A DNA stretch of 5,068 nt from an uncultured Eggerthellaceae bacterium. Lineage in GTDB: Bacteria; Actinomycetota; Coriobacteriia; Coriobacteriales; Eggerthellaceae. Below, in pieces: positions 1 to 4,651 of this stretch (its first letter is position 1; each line of letters opens with the position of its first letter). The notes below the pieces were generated by a model. It worked only from the letters and a program-made list of their open reading frames with translations, ran no database searches and was not told the DNA's origin. The stretch is taken from positions 1 through 5,068 of the forward strand of contig CAJTML010000128.1 of assembly GCA_910577495.1 (NCBI GenBank), read 5' to 3'. The position numbers and the translations under genes were made by a program.

Positions 1-1
1 C

Positions 2-21
2 GCTAGGTTTTGTTGCCTAGC
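2..21. repeat. Stem-loop GCTAGG / CCTAGC
   Basis: GCTAGG at 2-7 pairs with CCTAGC at 16-21 around an 8-base T-rich loop. No T-tract follows on either strand, so it is not a standard intrinsic terminator. It lies at the window edge and may be part of a longer structure. Confidence 0.4.
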
Positions 22-37
22 TTCTCCAGTAAATGGG

Positions 38-55
38 GTGCACCCCCGGGTGCAC
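38..55. repeat. Palindrome GTGCACCC-CC-GGGTGCAC
   Basis: Perfect 8-bp arms (38-45 and 48-55) are separated by two C residues. Because GTGCAC is itself palindromic, GGGTGCAC also occurs as a direct repeat at 36-43 and 48-55. As RNA it would form a very GC-rich hairpin but no T-run follows. It may be an operator or the end of a small repeat element; no adjacent gene identifies its role. Confidence 0.5.
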
Positions 56-363
56 TACCAGGAAATTCAAAAGGCCACGTTTACAATTCAATATTCGTAA
101 AACATGACGACAGCCATACAAGAATGAAAACAAAGCAAAGTGAGTTCCTCACCTATGCCGAATTCATAACCGTGGATCATAGGCTCATCAATGGTCGCGT
201 CCATAAGCAACCGGCACTTTTTCCTAAGGAGCCACGTACAGAGAAGGAACTCACCATAAATTATATTACTTTAATCGGATTCGGTGTAACCCACGTTTAG
301 ACAGCTCTTTTTGAGTCTTCTGAGGGTTCGCTTTCAGTTGCTCCATAATTGCAAGTTCCTCTA

Positions 364-396
364 AAAGTGCAATCTAAAGTGCAAGTATTGCACTTT
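364..396. repeat. Three AAAGTGCAA boxes on a 12-bp pitch
   Basis: AAAGTGCAA occurs at 364-372 and 376-384, and its reverse complement TTGCACTTT at 388-396. The starts are exactly 12 bp apart. The second and third boxes form a perfect 9-bp inverted repeat with a 3-bp GTA spacer; the first is an extra direct copy. This geometry is typical of a multi-site operator for a dimeric DNA-binding protein, but no promoter or target gene is clearly attached. Three copies with 3-bp spacers are far too short and close for a CRISPR array. Confidence 0.6.
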
Positions 397-615
397 GAAA
401 CGTTTTCGTTTGCATTGCGAGTGCCCTCTAATTTTTCAGCTTCCCAATCAAGATGCAAAAAACTGTTCTTTAATTCGCTCTCTTCCCCCAATATCAGGTT
501 TCTGAAAAACAGGCAGATAGACAAGCAAAACACACAGGCGCCACAAGCCCGAAACCCGAGCCCGCACGCTGCCTGCATTGAAGGGCCATGCGCCGCCGAT
601 TGAGATCCCTAAACA

Positions 616-652
616 TGAAACAAAAAGCCAGCCGGAAGACCCAGCTGGCTTT
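616..652 (-). terminator. Intrinsic terminator of tRNA-Leu
   Basis: Read on the minus strand, AAAGCCAGC (652-644) pairs perfectly with GCTGGCTTT (632-624) around an 11-base loop. The stem runs straight into TTTTTGTTT. It starts about 10 bases after the encoded CCA of the tRNA, the expected place for its terminator. On the plus strand the T-run is poorer, so activity in that direction is doubtful. Confidence 0.85.
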
Positions 653-662
653 CATTTCAAAA

Positions 663-749
663 TGGTGCGGGCGAGAGGACTTGAACCTCCATGGGGTTGC
701 CCCCATACGGACCTGAACCGTACGCGTCTGCCAATTCCGCCACGCCCGC
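663..749 (-). tRNA. tRNA-Leu (anticodon CAG)
   Basis: An 87-nt class II tRNA including an encoded 3' CCA (663-665), with discriminator A at 666. The acceptor stem GCGGGCG/CGCCCGC is perfect. A 3-bp D stem GCG/CGC encloses a loop containing TTGGCAGA. The anticodon stem TACGG/CCGTA carries the loop TTCAGGT, giving anticodon CAG, which reads the leucine codon CUG. The long variable arm forms a 5-bp stem TGGGG/CCCCA capped by a GCAA tetraloop. The T arm GGAGG/CCTCT has the canonical loop TTCAAGT. The long variable arm and the A discriminator fit leucine identity. It appears to be a single-gene transcription unit with its own promoter and terminator. Confidence 0.97.
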
Positions 750-783
750 GTTTGCTTCTCAAGAATGTCGAAAAGCGTCGTTA

Positions 784-812
784 ATCATACCGTACTTATT
801 CTGCTGTGGCAA
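784..812 (-). promoter_or_regulatory. Sigma-70-type promoter of tRNA-Leu
   Basis: On the minus strand TTGCCA (812-807) is followed after exactly 17 bases by TATGAT (789-784). Transcription should start near 777, giving a leader of about 28 nt before the mature tRNA 5' end at 749. An A/T-rich patch (AAAATAAAT) lies just upstream and could help as an UP-like element. This promoter means the tRNA need not depend on read-through from the CPBP gene that ends at 923. Confidence 0.75.
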
Positions 813-922
813 GCATTTATTTTGCGCGCGCCGCCGTGCGGCATTCCGCGTCCGCTGCGCAGACCCCCGAAGCACCTCAAGCCCGTGCCATACGCCGCTT
901 CTGCGCGACACCCACCGTCGCC

Positions 923-1939
923 CTACTTGCCAGTCGCTTCGCCCGCAAGCTCATACGAATCAGCCTCGTTCAGCACCTGTGCGGCAGTGACCGCCGGCGC
1001 CACCAAAAGCGCCGAGGTGATAGCCAGCAAAATGAGATTCAGCGGCTCGTTTGTCACCAGTGAGCTGGGAATGCCCAACGTGAGCATGACCGGACCCAAA
1101 TAAAGAATATCGAAAACCGCGTGCAACAGCGCAACAAGCCACACCGAGCGCGTGCGCACATAAAAGGCCGCCATGATGAACCCAAACAGCGCAGTCTGAA
1201 TGAACTTGATGACCGTCTGCAGCTGCACCATCGCATACGCCGAGGTGATGCCCGTCACCGAGATGTGCAAAAACGCGAACAGTAAGGCCGAAATGAGCGC
1301 AGCCTTAAACGCGGGGCTTGTTTTCGCTGACAAAGCCGCTGGTGAAGCCACGGGCGAATACGGCGAAACCGCGGGCGACACCGACGCGGACGACACGCGC
1401 GAAACCGCTGGGTTAGACGCATACGTTACGCGCGACGCATAGAACGCCGACGCATCCTGCGACGAAACATCCGGCTTGCGATCCTTAGAAACAAACGCGC
1501 GCACAAACGCGTTGATAGCCAGCACGCGAAACAGCGCCTCTTCGTAAATGCCCGTCATAAAGCACACGCCGCACACAATGCACGCGCGCATCGCAATGTC
1601 ACTTACATCCAGACTGCGCAACCCCGTGCGCGCAAGATAAAATGTCACCACACCACTGACGGCGGCAACCAAAAGCACATAGACAATCCAGCGCCCAAGC
1701 ACCCCAGATGAAGCGGGGCTTCCCAGCGCTCGTCTATCCGAAAAATGCACGATAACCAGCATCAACGCGCTCAGAATTGCGCCTTGCACAAGCGACCACA
1801 TAACCGTGGTACCAGGTATAGATTGAAAGATAAACGTCGTCAGAATGAGCGCGACGACAAACGCCAGTAACGGGTGAAGTAAGGCAGATGCTGAAGATGG
1901 CGAAGCAGGCGCCTGAAGATCATCTTGAGCGTTTGCCAT
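923..1939 (-). CDS. CPBP-family intramembrane metalloprotease with Ser-rich insertion
   Basis: A 338-residue polytopic membrane protein of the CPBP (Abi, Rce1-like) family. Members are intramembrane endopeptidases; in bacteria they are linked to bacteriocin self-immunity, membrane protein processing or protein maturation, so the substrate here is unknown. Motif 1 is EEALFR (E133, E134, R138), motif 2 is FAFLH (F221, H225) and motif 3 is HAVFD (H273, D277), so the catalytic set looks intact. Hydrophobic segments lie near residues 22-40, 46-65, 83-102, 116-132, 213-227, 243-260, 266-284 and 300-320. Between motifs 1 and 2, residues about 150-210 form a Ser/Ala/Pro/Val-rich low-complexity stretch not expected in this family. 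I chose ATG at 1939 because GGAGGT lies just upstream; a TTG at 1951 in the same frame would overlap that ribosome-binding site. The gene diverges from the TraX-like gene. Confidence 0.88.
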   Translation of the reverse strand: MANAQDDLQAPASPSSASALLHPLLAFVVALILTTFIFQSIPGTTVMWSLVQGAILSALMLVIVHFSDRRALGSPASSGVLGRWIVYVLLVAAVSGVVTFYLARTGLRSLDVSDIAMRACIVCGVCFMTGIYEEALFRVLAINAFVRAFVSKDRKPDVSSQDASAFYASRVTYASNPAVSRVSSASVSPAVSPYSPVASPAALSAKTSPAFKAALISALLFAFLHISVTGITSAYAMVQLQTVIKFIQTALFGFIMAAFYVRTRSVWLVALLHAVFDILYLGPVMLTLGIPSSLVTNEPLNLILLAITSALLVAPAVTAAQVLNEADSYELAGEATGK

Positions 1940-1943
1940 GTCC

Positions 1944-1949
1944 ACCTCC
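1944..1949 (-). promoter_or_regulatory. Ribosome-binding site of the CPBP gene
   Basis: GGAGGT on the minus strand lies 4 bases before ATG 1939-1937. This strong Shine-Dalgarno sequence decides the start and contrasts with the TraX-like and LCP genes, which have no comparable site. Confidence 0.8.
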
Positions 1950-1986
1950 AATATGCACTTTACACAGGGTAATTGGTGATGGATTT

Positions 1987-2015
1987 AGTATACTTTGACT
2001 CTCGATTACAGTTGT
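1987..2015 (-). promoter_or_regulatory. Possible promoter of the CPBP gene
   Basis: The palindrome AGTATACT (1987-1994) gives TATACT on either strand. Read on the minus strand (1992-1987) it would start transcription near 1980 and give a leader of about 41 nt containing the GGAGGT site. The corresponding -35 region (ACAACT at 2015-2010, 17-bp spacer) is a poor match, so this promoter may be weak or need an activator. It overlaps the left arm of the 2012-2026 palindrome. Confidence 0.4.
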
Positions 2016-2026
2016 GAATGTCACAA
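2012..2026. promoter_or_regulatory. Operator-like palindrome TTGTGA-ATG-TCACAA
   Basis: A perfect inverted repeat with 6-bp arms and a 3-bp spacer lies in the 113-bp divergent intergenic region. Its left arm is exactly the candidate -35 of the TraX-like promoter, and it also overlaps the weak -35 region of the CPBP promoter. A protein bound here could block one or both genes. The arms match those of Rex and, in part, CRP sites, but those have a 6-bp spacer, so the regulator is not identified. Confidence 0.55.
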
Positions 2027-2040
2027 GGAATTCCTATAGT
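2012..2040 (+). promoter_or_regulatory. Likely promoter of the TraX-like gene
   Basis: TTGTGA (2012-2017) is followed after 17 bases by TATAGT (2035-2040): 4 of 6 and 5 of 6 consensus matches with ideal spacing. The start would fall near 2046-2048, leaving a leader of only about 5-7 nt before ATG 2053. That would explain the lack of a real Shine-Dalgarno sequence and argues against the in-frame GTG at 2014, which lies inside the -35. An alternative -10, TATACT at 1989-1994, has no good -35 partner. Confidence 0.55.
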
Positions 2041-2052
2041 TTTGGACACCAT

Positions 2053-2826
2053 ATGAGCACGCAAAACACCACCAGCACACCAGCCACCACCTCCGGACAG
2101 GCGCCCGCGCGAAAAGGGCTCTCATCCTTCACGCTCAAAATCATCGCCATCATCGGCATGACCTGCAACCACGCTGGCTACATCTTCTACTCATACCTGC
2201 CCTTCGAGGTGATCTTCGTCTGCTTCGCCATCGGAGGCATCACGTTTCCCACCATGGCATTTTTGCTGGTAGAGGGGTATAAACATACGTCGAATATTCG
2301 CAAGTATGCCCTGCGCCTTTTCATCTTTGCCCTCATCGCGCAAATTCCCTTCAGCCTCTTTTTGGTGGCGTTTGAGGCGAACGTACTCTTCACGCTGCTG
2401 CTCGGGCTGGCTGCGCTCTATCTCTACGATCATCTGGAAAATCGCACGCTATTTTGGCTGGCATTTGTGGGCATTGTCGTCGTGAGTTCTCAATGCGACT
2501 GGGGTATGCTCGGACCGATCGTCGTGCTCATCATGCACGCGGTTCCCCACAACAAAGAGCGCATCATTTTCGCCATCGGACTCATCATCTTAAGCGTGGG
2601 CTTTCCGTCGCTGCTGGCGTACTTCGCCACACTTGACCTGGTGCAACTCCCCTACGCGCTCTACGCATTCGTGGGAAGCGGCATGTGCATCCCGCTGCTG
2701 TTGGCCTACAACGGCTCGCGCGGACGCCCGCTCAAATGGTTCTTTTACGCCTACTACCCGGCGCACATTTTGGTGTTGGGCGTGGCGAAGGGGCTGCTCT
2801 TCGGCGATTGGACGCAATCGTTTTAG
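2053..2826 (+). CDS. TraX-family membrane protein (acyltransferase-like)
   Basis: A 257-residue polytopic membrane protein of the TraX family. The founding member, TraX of the F plasmid, is needed for N-acetylation of pilin; chromosomal relatives are presumed membrane acyltransferase-like proteins whose substrates are mostly unknown. Family-like stretches are LKIIAIIGMTCNHAGYIFY (residues 28-46), FPTMAFLLVEGYKHT (65-79), RLFIFALIAQIPF (88-100), NVLFTLLLGLAALYL (110-124), the CDWG motif (148-151) and the C-terminal YPAHIL (235-240). The first 22 residues are a polar Thr/Ser/Ala-rich tail. About eight hydrophobic segments follow. Length and ends look complete. ATG 2053 is preferred; the GTG at 2014 would add 13 non-family residues. 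The gene stands alone on the plus strand, diverging from CPBP and converging on LCP. No pilin or conjugation gene is in view, so the symbol traX is not assigned. Confidence 0.88.
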   Translation: MSTQNTTSTPATTSGQAPARKGLSSFTLKIIAIIGMTCNHAGYIFYSYLPFEVIFVCFAIGGITFPTMAFLLVEGYKHTSNIRKYALRLFIFALIAQIPFSLFLVAFEANVLFTLLLGLAALYLYDHLENRTLFWLAFVGIVVVSSQCDWGMLGPIVVLIMHAVPHNKERIIFAIGLIILSVGFPSLLAYFATLDLVQLPYALYAFVGSGMCIPLLLAYNGSRGRPLKWFFYAYYPAHILVLGVAKGLLFGDWTQSF

Positions 2827-2864
2827 GCGCCGTCCGCGCTGGTCAAGCGCAATCGTTTTAGGCG
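2813..2864. repeat. 17-bp direct repeat carrying both convergent stop codons
   Basis: CGCAATCGTTTTAGGCG occurs at 2813-2829 and again, exactly, at 2848-2864, 35 bp apart. The first copy contains the TAG of the TraX-like gene (2824-2826); the second contains, on the minus strand, the TAA of the LCP gene (2860-2858). The 18 bp between the copies (2830-2847) are not repeated. The arrangement suggests a local duplication at the gene junction. Confidence 0.85.
2836..2859 (+). terminator. Weak terminator-like hairpin after the TraX-like gene
   Basis: GCGCT (2836-2840) pairs with AGCGC (2846-2850) around the loop GGTCA, followed by AATCG and then TTTT at 2856-2859. The stem has only 5 bp and the T-run is short and displaced, so termination would be inefficient. 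It is the only candidate between the two converging genes. Confidence 0.25.
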
Positions 2865-4531
2865 GTTGCCTGATTAGACGCCGCGGCAGGCGCTTGCCAG
2901 TCGGCTCCCAGCACCACCAAGAAGTCTCCGTCGAAGGCAAACGTGCCATCGTTTAAGACCAGCGTGCCACAGCCCAGTTTGCCCTGCAGTTCCTGCGCAA
3001 GCTCGGCCTGCGCACTCGCGCCATAAATCACGAGCGTCTGCGGGTAGTCGAAGCTGTCGGCGTTGCCCGAATCAACCTGATAGCCCATGGCCTGAATCAC
3101 GCGCGAGGCTTCGTCGCCTGCACCATTGATGCCATTGCCGTTGCGCACGGTCACCAAACCGCTGCGCCGTGGCGACCCGTCAGCATTGAGCGAGGAGTCG
3201 CGCCCATCAAACTGCCCCGTGCCCGAGTCCGCCAAAATGGTGCCCGAAGTCTCATCCACGATGTCTTCTTCCGTTGGCGGTAAGCCCTGATCAACGCGGC
3301 GCATCATCTCCGTCCACGCTTCCTCGTCGGTGATCTCATACCAGATGTTATCAATATATGCCGAGGTCGTCGGCTCCATGGCGGTATACATGCTCGTGGA
3401 GGTATCCAGCCCCTGCATGGCCTGCGCCAGCCCGATGATGTCGGTGAGCGACAAGTCCGTGGTGACATATTGCGAAAGCGTTTGCACCGAATTAGTCATG
3501 GTCACAATGTCAGAAGACAGCAGCTTTTTCGCAATGGCCGAAAGCACCAGTCGCTGATTGGCTGCACGGTAGGAGTCGCCGTCGCCCATCTCGTCGTACG
3601 CATGGCGCGCGCGACACAAAATGAGTGCCTGGTCCCCGTTAAGCGTCTGCAAGCCTGCATCCAAATGCCCGCCCGCATCCGCATCATCAATGGTCATCGG
3701 CACGTCAACCTCAATGCCACCCAGCGCGTTCACGACATCGCGAAAACCGTCGAAGTTGATCTCGGCATAGTGTGAAATCGGCACGCCCGCCATCTTCGAG
3801 ACCACCTCAACACTTAAGCTCGGACCTTCCAGCGCATGCGCAGCGTTGAGCTTCTGCTGGCCGTATACGCCCATGTCAACCAGCGTATCTCTATGGATTG
3901 ACACCAGCGTGACCTGCTTATCCACCGGGTCAATGCGCGCAAGCATGATTGAGTCGGTGCGATACGATTCGCCAAAATCACCCGACGCGTCACGATCAGC
4001 AGACCCGTCGGTTCCCATAAGCAGCATATAAAACGGCTCGTTTGCCATGTCAGTTTCAACCAGCACATTGCGAAGGTCGTCATCCACCCCCGCGCCAAAA
4101 TTGCCAAAAATTCCGCCGATGTAGCCAAACGCGGCAGTGCCCGCAAAAAGCACGACAGCCAACGCCGCAGCCACAATCACCACGAGTTTCTTGCGCTTTT
4201 GCGCCTGGCGCGCCACATACTGCTGACGGCTCATGCGCGGCGTGGGCGAAACGCGCGAGGCACCCGCATCGTCGGCTCCCCCGCGTGACGTTCGCGCGCT
4301 CGGACGTTGCGCCCCAAAGGAGCGTGAGGTGCGCGACGTAGGAGCATCAAAGCCACGGGGCTCGGTTCTGCCTACTGATTCGCCATATTGTTCTTGAGAG
4401 CGAGTACGGGAATAACGCGACACCGGAGTTTGGGATCGCGAAGGAATGCGACGCTCTGTGCCCGCGTGTCGGGGCGCACGTGCATCGGAATGGGCATAGT
4501 AGTCTGATTCGTTGCTGCGTTTGTAGTCCAT
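2858..4531 (-). CDS. LytR-CpsA-Psr (LCP) family cell-wall glycopolymer ligase
   Basis: A 557-residue LCP-family enzyme. Such enzymes transfer polyprenyl-linked glycopolymers (teichoic acid, capsule or arabinogalactan-like chains) to peptidoglycan on the outer face of the membrane. Residues 1-114 are an Arg/Ser-rich cytoplasmic tail ending in the basic run QKRKK. A single transmembrane segment spans about 116-138. The LCP domain follows (about 167-345) with LLMGTDGS, YRTDSIMLARID (R191, D193), SIHRDT (R214, D215), INFDGFRDVVNALGGIEVDV, LNGDQALILCRAR (R307, R309) and DSYRAANQR (D319, R322), the expected lipid-phosphate-binding residues. A linker leads to a LytR_C domain (about 457-545). The start is ATG 4531; it has no Shine-Dalgarno sequence, and a TTG at 4576 would add 15 unlikely residues. 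The gene lies 120 bp downstream of gatD on the same strand and may have its own promoter. Confidence 0.93.
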   Translation of the reverse strand: MDYKRSNESDYYAHSDARAPRHAGTERRIPSRSQTPVSRYSRTRSQEQYGESVGRTEPRGFDAPTSRTSRSFGAQRPSARTSRGGADDAGASRVSPTPRMSRQQYVARQAQKRKKLVVIVAAALAVVLFAGTAAFGYIGGIFGNFGAGVDDDLRNVLVETDMANEPFYMLLMGTDGSADRDASGDFGESYRTDSIMLARIDPVDKQVTLVSIHRDTLVDMGVYGQQKLNAAHALEGPSLSVEVVSKMAGVPISHYAEINFDGFRDVVNALGGIEVDVPMTIDDADAGGHLDAGLQTLNGDQALILCRARHAYDEMGDGDSYRAANQRLVLSAIAKKLLSSDIVTMTNSVQTLSQYVTTDLSLTDIIGLAQAMQGLDTSTSMYTAMEPTTSAYIDNIWYEITDEEAWTEMMRRVDQGLPPTEEDIVDETSGTILADSGTGQFDGRDSSLNADGSPRRSGLVTVRNGNGINGAGDEASRVIQAMGYQVDSGNADSFDYPQTLVIYGASAQAELAQELQGKLGCGTLVLNDGTFAFDGDFLVVLGADWQAPAAASNQATA

Positions 4532-4537
4532 GTGCGT

Positions 4538-4567
4538 ATTGTGACATGCGCGCACGCGCGGATGCAA
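4538..4567 (-). promoter_or_regulatory. Possible leaderless promoter of the LCP gene
   Basis: On the minus strand TTGCAT (4567-4562) is followed after 18 bases by CACAAT (4543-4538), and only 6 bases separate this -10 from ATG 4531. Transcription would then start at or next to the A of the start codon, which fits the missing Shine-Dalgarno sequence. The hexamers are imperfect, so this is tentative. The spacer also contains an alternating purine-pyrimidine tract (about 4546-4559). Confidence 0.35.
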
Positions 4568-4624
4568 GCCGCGCAAGCCATCTCTGGGAAAAGCCCACAG
4601 GTGGTCGGCGGTATGGCTGGCTGA

Positions 4625-4641
4625 GCGACCCTACTGGTCGC
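4625..4641. other. Stem-loop just downstream of gatD
   Basis: GCGACC (4625-4630) and GGTCGC (4636-4641) form a perfect 6-bp stem with a 5-base loop, starting 11 bases past the gatD stop on the minus strand. No T-tract follows, so it is not a standard terminator; it may protect the gatD 3' end or reduce read-through. A second, imperfect hairpin (CTCTGGG 4582-4588 with CCCACAG 4594-4600) lies between it and the LCP start. Confidence 0.45.
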
Positions 4642-4651
4642 GGCTGCTGCG

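Larger units (their letters stand above)
1..615. other. Gene-poor, repeat-bearing intergenic region
   Basis: No convincing gene is seen in this stretch, which lies beyond the 3' end of the tRNA-Leu unit. It is visibly more AT-rich than the coding DNA to the right. Open frames here are short, begin mostly at TTG, lack Shine-Dalgarno sequences and resemble no family I know. What it does hold: a 6-bp stem-loop at 2-21, a palindrome at 38-55, the direct repeat CCACGTTTA at 75-83 and 291-299, a 10-bp inverted repeat (140-149 with 245-254), a perfect minus-strand TATAAT at 260-265, and the AAAGTGCAA cluster at 364-396. It could be a decayed mobile element, a regulatory region for a gene to the left, or a small-RNA locus; the sequence does not decide. 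Confidence 0.55.

Noticed and set aside
10..300. 96-codon plus-strand open frame
   Set aside because: It starts at TTG without a ribosome-binding site, runs through the 38-55 palindrome and the local repeats, and resembles no family.
364..396. CRISPR array
   Set aside because: The repeats are 9 bp with 3-bp gaps and one is inverted; there are no spacers and no cas genes.
297..578. 93-codon minus-strand frame with several Cys residues (CNTC...C)
   Set aside because: The Cys pattern is created by the AAAGTGCAA repeats. No ribosome-binding site is seen and the composition is unlike the real proteins of the window.
1..660. Duplicate of the tRNA-Leu 3' end as an attachment site
   Set aside because: I looked for a repeat of the T-arm and acceptor sequence in this stretch and found none.
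857..906. Terminator for the CPBP gene from GCGCAGA (857-863) and TCTGCGC (900-906)
   Set aside because: The arms are 36 bases apart and no T-run follows on the minus strand. A smaller hairpin GCCGC/GCGGC nearby also lacks a T-run.
2012..2026. Rex or CRP binding site
   Set aside because: The arms match, but both need a 6-bp spacer; the spacer here is 3 bp, which changes the helical phase.
2014..2052. GTG start adding 13 residues to the TraX-like protein
   Set aside because: It lies inside the candidate -35 and palindrome, has no ribosome-binding site, and the added residues do not look like the family.
3330..4341. Plus-strand open frames inside the LCP gene
   Set aside because: They are antisense shadows of a GC-rich gene whose minus frame shows clear LCP and LytR_C motifs.
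4532..4576. TTG start adding 15 residues to the LCP protein
   Set aside because: No ribosome-binding site is seen, it runs through the alternating GC tract, and ATG 4531 fits the candidate promoter.
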